A DNA stretch of 64,000 nucleotides, taken from positions 1 through 64,000 of the forward strand of contig DASWHR010000103.1 in assembly GCA_036398095.1 (NCBI GenBank), given 5' to 3'. This DNA is from DASWHR01 sp036398095 (lineage in GTDB: Bacteria > Actinomycetota > AC-67). The stretch's first letter is position 1. Every line of letters starts with the position of its first letter. Below the pieces are notes generated by a model. The model was given only the letters and a program-made list of their open reading frames with translations. It searched no databases and had not been told where the DNA came from. A program made the position numbers and the translations under genes. Below are positions 24,137 to 33,003 of the stretch, one piece after another.

Positions 24137-25301
24137 GGCAGTTGACGTGGGACCGTCGCGGTCCTCAACATGGCGGCCACTCGTGGAGCAGATTGGAGGA
24201 GCCATCGCGCCCGGCAAGAAGAGCCCTCGAACGGCCGGTCGCTCGGCGACGCCGCGCAAAGACCTGCCTTCGGTGATGCTCGTCGACGACCATCCGATGT
24301 GGCGGCAGACGCTTCGCGACGTGGTCGAGCAAACCGAGAGCGGCGTCATCGTCGCGGAGTCCGGCGATGGCAAGGATGCGGTTGCGCAGGCGAAACGGAT
24401 CAAGCCGCAGGTGATCGTGATGGACGTGCATCTGCCCTCGATGAACGGGATCGAGGTGACCCGCACGGTGGCGAAGATGCTTCCGGAGACGCGCATCCTG
24501 GTGTTGTCGTCCTCCGACGATCGCACGGACGTGATCGAAGCCGTCCGGGCCGGCGCCTCCGGGTACGTGGTCAAGACCGAGGGCTCGCCGGAGATCGCGA
24601 GCGCCGTTCGCCGTGTCTTTGCCGGCGAACTCGTCTTCCCCGCGTCCGTCGCCGGCATCGTGCTCGAGGAGCTTCGATCGGGCGCGACGACGCGCAAGTC
24701 GAACACAGGCGCGAAGGCGCGACCGTCGAAGGAGACGAGCAACGTTTTCCGCCGGGAGGGCGACTACTGGACGCTGTCCTTCGGCGCGGCGATGTTTCGA
24801 GCCAGGGACTCGCGCGGACTGCGCTATGTCGCGCATCTGCTGGCGAGCCCACACCGCGAGTTCCAGGCGATGGAACTGGTCGCGGTCGCTTCCCGCCGCG
24901 ACCGGACGGAGTCGGCCGTGATGAAAGCCGCTGGCGCGAGCGATGCCGGCGAGGTGCTCGACCAGAAGGCGCGGACGGCGTACCGCCGGCGTATCGAAGC
25001 GTTGACGCAAGACGCGGAGGAAGCGGAAAGCTTCAACGATTTCGAGCGCGCCTCACAAGCGCGCGAAGAGATCGACCGGCTTGTCGCGGAGCTCGCCCGA
25101 GCGGTCGGGCTTGGCGGACGATCGAGGCGCGCAGCCTCGGATTCGGAGCGAGCCCGCGTGGCCGTTCGGAACAGCATCACGGCTGCGGTGAAGGGGATCG
25201 CGCGCCACGACGCCGGCCTGGCGCGTCACCTCCAGAACGCGATCCGAACCGGGGTGTTTTGCTCGTACGTGCCCGACCGGCCGGTCGACTGGCGGCTCTG
25301 A
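24132..25301 (+). CDS. Response regulator with receiver and non-HTH C-terminal domain
   Basis: A 389-residue protein. After about 45 variable residues comes a receiver: acidic pocket D52-D53 (VMLVDDHPMW), phosphoacceptor D98 (VIVMDVHLPSMNG), LVLSSSDD and YVVKTEG. The C-terminal part (from about residue 210) contains VFRREGDYWTLSFG, RDSRGLRYVAHLLASP and ELARAVGLGGRSRRA, and ends with GVFCSYVPD. I know this segment as the C-terminal domain of large actinobacterial ATPase/TPR-type activators; its function is unclear. No LuxR or OmpR HTH is present. ATG 24132 has only a weak ribosome-binding site; GTG 24183 or ATG 24276 are alternatives. Its likely partner is the histidine kinase at 27979. Confidence 0.82.
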   Translation: MLAVDVGPSRSSTWRPLVEQIGGAIAPGKKSPRTAGRSATPRKDLPSVMLVDDHPMWRQTLRDVVEQTESGVIVAESGDGKDAVAQAKRIKPQVIVMDVHLPSMNGIEVTRTVAKMLPETRILVLSSSDDRTDVIEAVRAGASGYVVKTEGSPEIASAVRRVFAGELVFPASVAGIVLEELRSGATTRKSNTGAKARPSKETSNVFRREGDYWTLSFGAAMFRARDSRGLRYVAHLLASPHREFQAMELVAVASRRDRTESAVMKAAGASDAGEVLDQKARTAYRRRIEALTQDAEEAESFNDFERASQAREEIDRLVAELARAVGLGGRSRRAASDSERARVAVRNSITAAVKGIARHDAGLARHLQNAIRTGVFCSYVPDRPVDWRL

Positions 25302-25311
25302 GGCGAGACCG

Positions 25312-25337
25312 AACATTGTTACGTCGCACCGAACGCC
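25312..25337 (+). promoter_or_regulatory. 26-bp composite element upstream of the 25.4-kb beta-propeller gene
   Basis: AACATTGTT, 10 bp, GAACGCC, on the plus strand, starting 11 bp after the response-regulator stop. It matches the other three copies except for G in place of T at the first base of the second half. It ends 10 bp before a possible leader peptide and 96 bp before the main start. Confidence 0.5.
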
Positions 25338-25347
25338 TGGGGATAGC

Positions 25348-25437
25348 ATGAGGAAATTAGGATTGTCCGGTGTTGGCGGGTGTGGCGGCTCCGAAACAAG
25401 GGAGCCTTCGGGTCGGCGGCGAATGAGTATCCGATGA
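25348..25437 (+). CDS. Possible 29-residue leader peptide
   Basis: A short frame from ATG 25348 with TGGGGATAGC upstream. It encodes MRKLGLSGVGGCGGSETREP and ends RRRMSIR. Its TGA overlaps the ATG of the next gene as ATGA at 25434, the usual arrangement for translational coupling. That next start has no Shine-Dalgarno of its own. The peptide has no recognisable function; it may serve only to deliver ribosomes. Confidence 0.3.
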   Translation: MRKLGLSGVGGCGGSETREPSGRRRMSIR

Positions 25438-27923
25438 ATCGGCATGCGTGGTGGCTGGCGACTCCCGTCGTCCTTGCCGTTTCGTGCGTTGTGTTGCTCT
25501 CCGCCGTCATCGTCGGCGGCTCCTTCTCGGACGGACGCATGTTTCCGCCTTACGCGAGCAGAGCCCGGATCGGCAACACGCTGGGGGAGGCCGGCCTCGC
25601 TCCATTGACCGATCGCTTCGTTGATCAAGTTCTTGGACCGGGTACGACGCCTTCGGACCCAAGGCCGGGTCCCGTCGGCTCGCGAGGCCGAAACATCTTT
25701 GGCGGTTCGGAGGACGCGGCCGGCGAGGTGGTCGATCACGCCTTCACGAACAACGATCAGGCGAACGCGTATCACGTGACGCGGCTGCCCTTCACCGGTC
25801 GTACCTCAACGACCGACGCGGGCCGGGAGGCCGGCGAGCCCGAATGCGGGACGCAACTCGGCGGAACTGTGTGGTACCGCTACCGCGCGACGCGGAGTGA
25901 GGCGTTGCTCGCCGACACGTTCGGGACGGGCTACCAAACATCGCTGGCTGCTTATCGTCAGAGTTCGGGCGGGCCGGCTGCGCTGGAGAACGCGTGCGAC
26001 TTTGATCCTCAGGGGAACTCGCAGATCAAGATCGATGTGATCCCGGGAACAACGTACTTGTTCCAGATCGGCGCGGCGGTTCGCGGTGGAACCTTGACGT
26101 TCCATCTCAAGAGATTCGGTACGACGATCCTTGCGAGCGTGTCGGCGAGAGGCGAGCCGGGGAACGCGCCCTCCATCGAATCGTCTGTTTCATTCGACGG
26201 TCGATACGTCGCGTTCGTATCTCAAGCGACCAACCTTCTCGGCGGCATGTATAGCGGCGCGGTTACGAACACCTGCATCGCTTGCTACAACGTGTTCCTC
26301 CGCGACCGGAAGGCAGGGACGACGAGCCTCGTGTCGGCCGGGTTCGACGGCCGAGGGGGAAACAGCCACAGCAACCGCCCGCAGGTCTCGGACGACGGAC
26401 GGTACGTATCGTTCGACTCGATAGCTTCGAATCTTGTGGCAGAGGACAGCAACCGCGTCGCCGATGTCTTTGTCCGCGACATGCGAGCCGGTCGCACCGA
26501 ACGCGTGTCGCTGAGCGACCGAGGCGAACAGGCTCTCCCGGGTCCCGTCTATTCCGTGGCTGCGTCTGGCGGCCACCTCTTTTCGTCGATGTCGGCGGAC
26601 GGCCGCTACGTCGCCTTCATGTCCAGATCGCCGAACCTGACCGAGGGTAAGACCGACGAATCCTGGGACGTCTTCGTTCGGGACCGGCGCACCGGCACGA
26701 CACGCCTGGTTTCTGCGGACGCCGGGGCATTTGATGTCTGGCTGGAATCCATATCGCGGAATGGCCGGTGGGTCGTGCTTCGCACTGCTGCGCCGTTGAG
26801 CGAGCGGGACGGGGATCTCTCTCAAGACGTCTTCGTGCGTGACCTATGGACCGGCACGACGGAGCTCGTCAGCGTCCCGGAGCCGGGGCATGAGCTCGAA
26901 GGGAACCGAGACGCAGCGGACGCCTGGCTCATCCCCCAACGAGCGATCTCCGACGACGGACGTTTCGTTGTCTTCGGAGCCGACGGCGCTCTCGTGGACG
27001 GAGATACCAACGGGGTTCTCGATGTGTTTGTTCGCGATCGGCTCCGGCAGACCACCGAACGCGTATCGGTTTCTTCGACCGGCAGCGAGGGAACCGGCAC
27101 ATCGACCACCGACCCGATCAACTCGGTCGTAGCGTTCGACTGGTCCATCTCCGGGGATGGACGCACTGTGGCGTTCGCGACCGACCTCAACTTCCTGGAG
27201 CCCAGCGACGGGAATAACGCGTTCGATGTCTACGTCCACGATCGAACCCACGGGGTGACCCTGCGTGTCTCCACGAGCGGCGATGTGGGCGGCGGATTCA
27301 ACCCGAACATCTCCGGCGACGGCATGTACATAACGTTCTACGGGAACTATCCGCTTTCCTATCGCGATACGAATGCGTTCAACGACGTTTTCGTGTTCTC
27401 TCCCTTCGCGCTTACAGAACAGGCTGGCCCCTTCCTGGGGGTGGCCGCGAAGGGCTCGGTCCCCACCGCCCCATGCACGTCGAGTTCCGAGTACGCCCGA
27501 GTGGGAGTGGCGGGTGCGCACGAGGACGTGACACCGCCGCTGTTCCCGGGCATCGAGACTGTGGCAACCCAGGACGCCAGGAACTATAACGAGCGCTCCG
27601 TGGTCCGATTCAAGTATCGCATCGACGCTTCAAAGTCTTCCGCGGCGCCCTCCGCTCGAACCGCCGACGTCAGGATCGCGCTCTCCTGGGACTACACCGG
27701 CGACATCAACCTGAGCGGCGCGAGCGACTTCGACCTCTATGTCTACGACGCGAACGACGAGCTTCTGGCCTATGGCTATACCCCCAACGATACGGGAGGC
27801 GGCGAAGTGGTGCTCGTCTCGCAGGTGCCTCACTGCTCGGACCTGCGGGTGGACATCGTCAACAATCAAGGTTTGCCGCCAAACAAGATGGCGCTGGATA
27901 CGACGCTCGTCAACCTCGAATGA
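25434..27923 (+). CDS. Large exported beta-propeller protein (TolB/PD40-like repeats)
   Basis: About 829 residues from ATG 25434. It starts with an uncleaved-looking signal anchor (WWLATPVVLAVSCVVLLSAVIVGG). Residues about 100-225 form a beta-sandwich (AGEPECGTQLGGTVWYRYRA, LLADTFGTGYQTSLAAY) that also occurs in the 2210-residue protein at 45998. Then come about seven propeller repeats of the type 'SxDGRYVAFxS...VFVRDRxTGTTxxVS'. A C-terminal domain has DYTGDINLSGASDFDLYVYD. This predicts an extracellular, membrane-anchored binding protein; no catalytic motif is visible. The gene lies between the response regulator and the histidine kinase and carries the 26-bp element. Confidence 0.78.
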   Translation: MNRHAWWLATPVVLAVSCVVLLSAVIVGGSFSDGRMFPPYASRARIGNTLGEAGLAPLTDRFVDQVLGPGTTPSDPRPGPVGSRGRNIFGGSEDAAGEVVDHAFTNNDQANAYHVTRLPFTGRTSTTDAGREAGEPECGTQLGGTVWYRYRATRSEALLADTFGTGYQTSLAAYRQSSGGPAALENACDFDPQGNSQIKIDVIPGTTYLFQIGAAVRGGTLTFHLKRFGTTILASVSARGEPGNAPSIESSVSFDGRYVAFVSQATNLLGGMYSGAVTNTCIACYNVFLRDRKAGTTSLVSAGFDGRGGNSHSNRPQVSDDGRYVSFDSIASNLVAEDSNRVADVFVRDMRAGRTERVSLSDRGEQALPGPVYSVAASGGHLFSSMSADGRYVAFMSRSPNLTEGKTDESWDVFVRDRRTGTTRLVSADAGAFDVWLESISRNGRWVVLRTAAPLSERDGDLSQDVFVRDLWTGTTELVSVPEPGHELEGNRDAADAWLIPQRAISDDGRFVVFGADGALVDGDTNGVLDVFVRDRLRQTTERVSVSSTGSEGTGTSTTDPINSVVAFDWSISGDGRTVAFATDLNFLEPSDGNNAFDVYVHDRTHGVTLRVSTSGDVGGGFNPNISGDGMYITFYGNYPLSYRDTNAFNDVFVFSPFALTEQAGPFLGVAAKGSVPTAPCTSSSEYARVGVAGAHEDVTPPLFPGIETVATQDARNYNERSVVRFKYRIDASKSSAAPSARTADVRIALSWDYTGDINLSGASDFDLYVYDANDELLAYGYTPNDTGGGEVVLVSQVPHCSDLRVDIVNNQGLPPNKMALDTTLVNLE

Positions 27924-27978
27924 ACAGCCTCCTGAACAGGTGCGCGCTCGCCCTGGCGACGGTCTGCTCGGTGAATCC

Positions 27979-29784
27979 ATGAGGACGCCGGCGAAGGTTC
28001 TGCGAAATCTGCCGCTTCTGTGGAAGATCCTCGTTCCGTTCATGGCGTTGATGCTGCTGCTCGGCTGGGCGGGGACGTTCATCATCGTGCGGAACTTGAC
28101 CGCCCGGGCCGAGACGGCGATCGATCAGGATCTCGGCCGCCGTTCGCTCGACGTTCGCGCGCAACTTCAGTCCCACGAGCTTTCCCTGGTCGAGTCGGTC
28201 AACCTGCTGGCGAACCTGCAAGGCATGAGCGACGCCGTCGTCCGCAGCGACGGCGCGGCGATCGCTCGGTTTACCCGCTCGGTGCTCGCACTCAAGACCG
28301 GCGTCGCCTTCGCGTCGATCTCCGACATGAACGGGCGAGCTCTCGGCGGATTCTCGCGCGTCGATCCCACGAACGTCCAGGCGTTGGATCCGCGGCTCTG
28401 GTCGAAGCTGTTTCCCGCCGCGATCGCCGCCGGAGAGCGGCGCGCCTCCCTCGTCGAGCTGAACGAGACGACGATGCTGGCGCTGGAGATCGCGATCTGC
28501 GCAGGCGCACAGGGTTGCGAACCGGTCGGTGTCGCCAGAGTTGCCGTGGACGTCGGCGACCTGCTGGGGGGACCGGGTGCCGTCCACGGAGACGCCGGCA
28601 TTGCCTTGTACGACGGACAAGGCCGGCTGCTCGTCGCCCGCGGCAGAGCGATGCCGGCCAGAATCGAACCGTCGTCCGGCCCGAGGATTCGCCGGTCATC
28701 CGGCGGCGAGACCATGCTGATGCGGTCCCCGTTCGAGGTGCAAGGGATTCGCGTGGGAACAGTCGCCGTCGCGATCCCGAAAGCGTCCGCGTCCGCGGCC
28801 GTTCGAGGAACGGGGTACCGGCTCGCCATGATCTTGCTCGCAGCGATGGTGGGGGTCGCCGCGCTCGGCGGTCTGCTCTCGCGTTTCATCCTCGCGCAAG
28901 TTCGCCCCCTCGTGGATACGAACCGAGCGTTGGAAGAAGGCGACCTGGCTGCGCGCGCGGCGGTGCTGGGAACCGACGAGCTCGGCCAGGTCGCCCACGG
29001 TCTCAATCGCATGGCGGAGCGGCTCCAAGCCAGCCACGAAACGCTCGAAGCGAAGGTTCAGGAGCGCACGTTCGAGGTCGAGCGGTTGCTGCGCGAACGC
29101 ACCGAGTTCTTCGCGACGCTCAGCCACGAGTTGCGAACCCCGCTCGCGATCATCATCGCGAAAGCCGACCTGCTGCTGGAGCCGCTCCATGGATCCCGCG
29201 AGCCGAGGACGCGCGTGTCGTCGGCCACGATCCGCCAGTCGGCCGGACAGGTGCTGTCGATCGTCAACGAGATCCTCGACGTCGCCAAAGCGGAAGCGGG
29301 GCACCTGCCGGTCGTGCTCGAAGACGTGCGGCTCGACGGTGTGGTTTCCGACATGCAAGCGACGATCGATGGGATCATGGGTACGGCCGAACTTGCGCTT
29401 TCGATTGAGCTGCCCGAAACCCTGCCGGCCGTTCGCGCCGACCGGGCGCATCTGCACAAAGTGCTGATCAACCTGCTCGACAATGCCGCCAAGTACACGC
29501 CGGCCGGCGGGCGCGTGACGGTGCGCGGCGTGATGCGCAACGGGTCGGTCGACCTGTCCGTGACCGACACAGGAGTCGGCATCCCGGCGAAGGAGAAAGA
29601 TCACATCTTCGAGCCGTTCTTCCGCGTCGACGGCACGCCCGCCCGCCCCGGCACGGCGTCGACGGGCCTCGGACTCGCGCTGGCGAAACGTCTGATCGAA
29701 GCGCAAGGCGGAACGATCCAAGTCGCAAGCCGCCCCGGCCGCGGATCGCGATTCACCGTCTCGCTGCCCCGCGCCGGCTCCTGA
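27979..29784 (+). CDS. Membrane sensor histidine kinase
   Basis: A 601-residue protein. Transmembrane helix 1 is at about 12-32 (FMALMLLLGWAGTFIIV), followed by an extracellular sensor of about 240 residues and helix 2 (LAMILLAAMVGVAALGGLL). Then come HAMP (TNRALEEGDLAARA), a coiled linker and HisKA with H383 (FFATLSHELRTPLA). The ATPase domain has N box NLLDNAAKYT, G1 DTGVGIP, F box FEPFFR and G2 TGLGLALAK. All catalytic motifs are intact. The sensor has two closely spaced cysteines (ICAGAQGC). ATG 27979 has a weak ribosome-binding site; translation may depend on the preceding gene 55 bp upstream. It probably phosphorylates the response regulator at 24132. Confidence 0.93.
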   Translation: MRTPAKVLRNLPLLWKILVPFMALMLLLGWAGTFIIVRNLTARAETAIDQDLGRRSLDVRAQLQSHELSLVESVNLLANLQGMSDAVVRSDGAAIARFTRSVLALKTGVAFASISDMNGRALGGFSRVDPTNVQALDPRLWSKLFPAAIAAGERRASLVELNETTMLALEIAICAGAQGCEPVGVARVAVDVGDLLGGPGAVHGDAGIALYDGQGRLLVARGRAMPARIEPSSGPRIRRSSGGETMLMRSPFEVQGIRVGTVAVAIPKASASAAVRGTGYRLAMILLAAMVGVAALGGLLSRFILAQVRPLVDTNRALEEGDLAARAAVLGTDELGQVAHGLNRMAERLQASHETLEAKVQERTFEVERLLRERTEFFATLSHELRTPLAIIIAKADLLLEPLHGSREPRTRVSSATIRQSAGQVLSIVNEILDVAKAEAGHLPVVLEDVRLDGVVSDMQATIDGIMGTAELALSIELPETLPAVRADRAHLHKVLINLLDNAAKYTPAGGRVTVRGVMRNGSVDLSVTDTGVGIPAKEKDHIFEPFFRVDGTPARPGTASTGLGLALAKRLIEAQGGTIQVASRPGRGSRFTVSLPRAGS

Positions 29785-30992
29785 AGCCGCGGGTCATTCG
29801 AGCTGACATCGAGCGCGGCGAAGCTACTTCGGCCTTCTGGCCGGGTTCCGGACGAGCAGGAAACCGAGGGATGTCGCGCAGCCAACAACGACAAGCGCGG
29901 AGAGGGACCCTTCTGCTCAAGCCACGTTGCTGCCGCAGATTGCACCTGCAGCGCAGCGCGCTCGAGTACGAGTGCGTGTCCGGCCACAGGGAAGGTTCGC
30001 CGCTCCACGCTGCTGCTGCTTCTGAACAAGCCGGCTTGGACTTCGGCGGCGGTGCTGACAAACACCGCGTCTGCTTCGCCAAACAGCAGGAGGATCGGTA
30101 CCTGAATGCTGCCCACTCCGGCGACGTTCGCGGCCGCCATCCGCACCAGTGTCGCGTTGTCGGAGCAGGGATCCCGATTGCGTTTCGCCGTGACGGCGTC
30201 TTTCACGGCGGGATCTGTGTCGGCGAAGACGTTCTGCTGAAAGTCGGCCTCGGATCGTCCGAAGTATGCGTATCCCGACGGGCCGCCGGGCTCGGCGGGC
30301 TGTCCACCAGCGGCGCAGTCAAGCGCTTGCTGCGTGGACTGCTCCATTGATCGCGCGGAGTATCCCTGGTCGGCCTACGCGAAGATCAACAGTCCGGCGA
30401 TGTCAAGGTCAGGGAAAGAGTGCGTGGCGAGTTCGGCGATTCCAGCTCCGACGGAGTGCCCTGCCAGAACGATTCTTTCAAAGCGGATCGGAGCCCGGCT
30501 TTCGGCGGTGTAGGTTCCAGCTTTGAGCTGCCGAGCGATCTGCGACGCGATGTCGGCTTGACCCCCGAGGCAACTCTTGTCTCCCGGCGGGTGGCCGCTC
30601 TGGTCGTATCCGAGCCGGTCAACAATGATCGAAACGTGTCCTCTCCTTGCAAGCGTTGTCGCGTAGTCGTACCCAGGTACGGCGTCGAAGTTCCAGAAAA
30701 ATTTCCCGAACGAGAACTCATGGAGATACAGCGTCGCCGTAAGGTCCGTCCCGCGAGCAAGAAGGTCTGCCGGTCCAACCGACTCGCCGGCGATCGTGTA
30801 GCGCATCCCATCGGTCTGACTGCAGGGGAGGGCGGACCGATTCACGTTCTCCACGCTGAAGGAGACCCCCATTCGAGCGACGCCTCGTGCGCCGCTTTGC
30901 GCTGTCGGGGAGGCCGCCGCCCCGTGTGGGACGCTCAGCAAGACGATCGCGATCGCTGCCGCACATGATGCGAAACACGCTCGGGGTGTCAC
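29601..30992 (-). pseudogene. Exported alpha/beta-hydrolase interrupted by an in-frame stop
   Basis: The frame starts at ATG 30992 with a signal peptide (FASCAAAIAIVLLSVPHGAAA). It reads through the nucleophile elbow VLAGHSVGAGIAEL, then meets TAG at 30375-30377 after DIAGLLIFA. The same frame continues immediately (ADQGYSARSMEQ) and holds the rest of the fold, with acid loop LLFGEADAVF and histidine VAGHALVLE, to about 29850. Beyond that the frame runs antisense into the histidine kinase end and is probably not part of the original gene. A single base change restores a full-length hydrolase, so this is a recent nonsense mutation or a sequencing error. It is divergent from a TetR-type gene and shares its operator. 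Confidence 0.75.
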
Positions 30993-31024
30993 GGGTGGAT
31001 TCCTTCCTCTGGATTCATACCATC

Positions 31025-31049
31025 AGTACGTACTAGAGTTACGTACTCT
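31025..31049. promoter_or_regulatory. TetR-type double operator between hydrolase and regulator
   Basis: A perfect 10-bp palindrome, AGTACGTACT (31025-31034), is directly followed by an imperfect second copy, AGAGTTACGTACTCT (31035-31049). It lies between the divergent hydrolase start (30992) and the TetR-like start (31140). Position and symmetry fit binding by two dimers of the adjacent regulator, repressing both genes. Confidence 0.6.
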
Positions 31050-31139
31050 TAGTATGAAAAGTCAAGTCGGTCGCCGAGGGTCCTCATCCTGCCCCCGATG
31101 GCAGGTCGTATGGTTTCGTGGGCAAACTCTGGAGGACCG

Positions 31140-31778
31140 ATGCCATCGAAGGGCCGGCTAGCCGAGAAAAGCGCGGCGACGCGGGCGGTACTCATCGCCG
31201 CCGCGCGCGAGGTCTTCGCCCAAGGCAGCTTCGCGGAAACCTCCATCGAGGACATCGTGCGGCGCGCCAAGGTCACTCGCGGCGCTCTCTACCACCACTT
31301 CGACGGGAAGCTGGAGCTCTTCTGTGCGGTCTACGAGGCCATGGAGGCGGAGCTCGCAGCGCGCTCGATGCTGGCTGCGTCAAAGGGGTCGAACCCGCTT
31401 GAGATGACGCAGTTGGGCGTCGAAGCGTTCCTGGAAGCTTGTCTTGAACCGGACGTTCAGCGCATCGTCCTGATCGAAGCCGTGGGTGTCCTTGGCTGGG
31501 AAACGTGGGAAGAGATCGGTGAGCGGCACAACTTCGGACTTCTCCGGGCGGGAATCGTTGCCTCGATCGACGCAGGGCAACTAGACCCTCGGCCTCCCGA
31601 CATGCTGACGCACCTCATCCAAGGCGCGCTGATGCGGGCAGGGCTGGTCGTCGCTCGCGCAGAGGATCCGCTCGCGGCGAAGGATGCCATGTCGGCGGAG
31701 ATTCGCAAGTTGCTGGAAAGCTTGAAGGCGCAGCCGCGGGAGCGGCTCCGCCTCACCACCAAGCGCAAACTCAAATGA
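31140..31778 (+). CDS. TetR-family transcriptional regulator
   Basis: A 212-residue regulator. ATG 31140 is chosen over ATG 31098 because GGAGGA precedes it and the protein then begins MPSKGRLAEKSAATRAVLIA, a normal family start. The N-terminal HTH reads FAETSIEDIVRRAKVTRGALYHHF. The helical ligand-binding C-terminal domain includes MTQLGVEAFLEACLEP and VLIEAVGVLGWETWEEIG. It probably represses itself and the divergent hydrolase through the palindromes at 31025; the ligand may be a hydrolase substrate. Since the hydrolase is broken by a stop codon, the switch may now control little. Confidence 0.9.
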   Translation: MPSKGRLAEKSAATRAVLIAAAREVFAQGSFAETSIEDIVRRAKVTRGALYHHFDGKLELFCAVYEAMEAELAARSMLAASKGSNPLEMTQLGVEAFLEACLEPDVQRIVLIEAVGVLGWETWEEIGERHNFGLLRAGIVASIDAGQLDPRPPDMLTHLIQGALMRAGLVVARAEDPLAAKDAMSAEIRKLLESLKAQPRERLRLTTKRKLK

Positions 31779-31896
31779 AGCCCTCGCACGTTGTTTAAGA
31801 TGCTCGAGCCGTGCGAGCCCCTCCCTTCAACGTTTCGACCCACTGTGCAACCAAGTTGAAATGGCGACAACCGAATAATCGGAAGGAGGTTCCTTT

Positions 31897-33003
31897 GTGA
31901 GAGTGCTGGTGACGGGCGGGGCGGGGTTCATCGGGCTCGCGACCGCGCAGGCGCTTCGGGCGCGTGGCGACGACGTGCGAATCATGGATGCGCTCACGCA
32001 ACCGGTGCACGAACCCGGCGCGGCCGGCCCCGGCGGCTTCGACTTCGTCCAGGGCGATGTGCGATCGAAGCCGGACTGGATCCGCGGGCTCGACGGCATC
32101 GACGCGGTCTGCCATCTGGCCGCCTATCAGGATTACCTCAAAGACTTCTCGACGTTCTTCCACGTCAACGCGGCGGGGACGGCGATGCTCTACGAAGTGA
32201 TCGTCGAGCGGTCGCTGCCGGTGCGGCGCGTGGTGGTGGCATCCAGCCAAGCGGTCTACGGCGAAGGCGTCTATCGCTGCGATCTGGACGGCATCGTGGC
32301 GTGCGAGCCGCGTCCGGCGGAGCGGCTGCGGCGCGGCGAGTTCGAGCAACGCTGCCCGAAGTGCGGCGGGCCGGTCGAGCCGGTTCCCACACCCGAAGAC
32401 CACGCCGATCCGCGCACCCCCTACGGCATCTCCAAGCTGGCGCAAGAGCGCATCGCGCTCGCGCTCGGAACCACCTATGAGATTCCCACGGCGGCGATGC
32501 GATACTCGATCGTGCACGGCGCCGGGCAGTCGCCGCGCAACGCCTACTCGGGGCTGCTGCGCTCGGCCGCGCTGAACCTGCTGGCCGGCGTCCCGCCGGT
32601 GGCGTTCGAAGACGGCGAGCAGCAGCGCGACTACGTCGCGATCGGCGACGCCGTCTCCGCGAATCTGATCGCGCTCGACCATCCGGATGCCCCCGGACGC
32701 GCCTACAACGTCGGAGGCGACATGGCGTGGACCGTCTTGGAGGTAATCGAAGCGCTTCGCGAGATCTCCGGCCGGGACATCGACTCGCTCACCCCAGGTC
32801 TCTACCGCGTCGGCGACACGCGACACATCGTCAGCGACGTCTCGCGTCTTCGCAGTCTCGGCTGGGACGCGCGCGCGGACCTGAAAGCGGTCTGGCGCGA
32901 CTACTGGCGATGGATCGAAGGGCTTGGGATCGATCCGGCGATCGCGTGGCGCGCCCACCAGGACATGATCGAACGCGACGTGATCCGCAAAGTCGGGGCA
33001 TGA
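31897..33003 (+). CDS. NAD-dependent nucleotide-sugar epimerase/dehydratase with Cys4 insertion
   Basis: A 368-residue extended SDR enzyme from GTG 31897, which follows a near-perfect GGAAGGAGGTT. The Rossmann motif VLVTGGAGFIG is at the N terminus. The active site is SSQAVYGEG with YGISK (Y-x3-K). Between them lies an insertion with four cysteines (YRCDLDGIVACEP ... QRCPKCGGP) that looks like a metal-binding knuckle. Such insertions occur in dTDP-sugar 4-epimerases of polysaccharide clusters, so a rhamnose or heptose epimerase is plausible but unproven. This is the first gene of the long operon running to 45176. Confidence 0.8.
   Translation: MRVLVTGGAGFIGLATAQALRARGDDVRIMDALTQPVHEPGAAGPGGFDFVQGDVRSKPDWIRGLDGIDAVCHLAAYQDYLKDFSTFFHVNAAGTAMLYEVIVERSLPVRRVVVASSQAVYGEGVYRCDLDGIVACEPRPAERLRRGEFEQRCPKCGGPVEPVPTPEDHADPRTPYGISKLAQERIALALGTTYEIPTAAMRYSIVHGAGQSPRNAYSGLLRSAALNLLAGVPPVAFEDGEQQRDYVAIGDAVSANLIALDHPDAPGRAYNVGGDMAWTVLEVIEALREISGRDIDSLTPGLYRVGDTRHIVSDVSRLRSLGWDARADLKAVWRDYWRWIEGLGIDPAIAWRAHQDMIERDVIRKVGA

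Noticed and set aside
29601..29850. C-terminal part of the hydrolase frame as genuine protein
   Set aside because: It continues antisense into the histidine kinase coding end and loses hydrolase-like sequence after WLEQKG, so a lost stop or small indel is more likely than a real extension.
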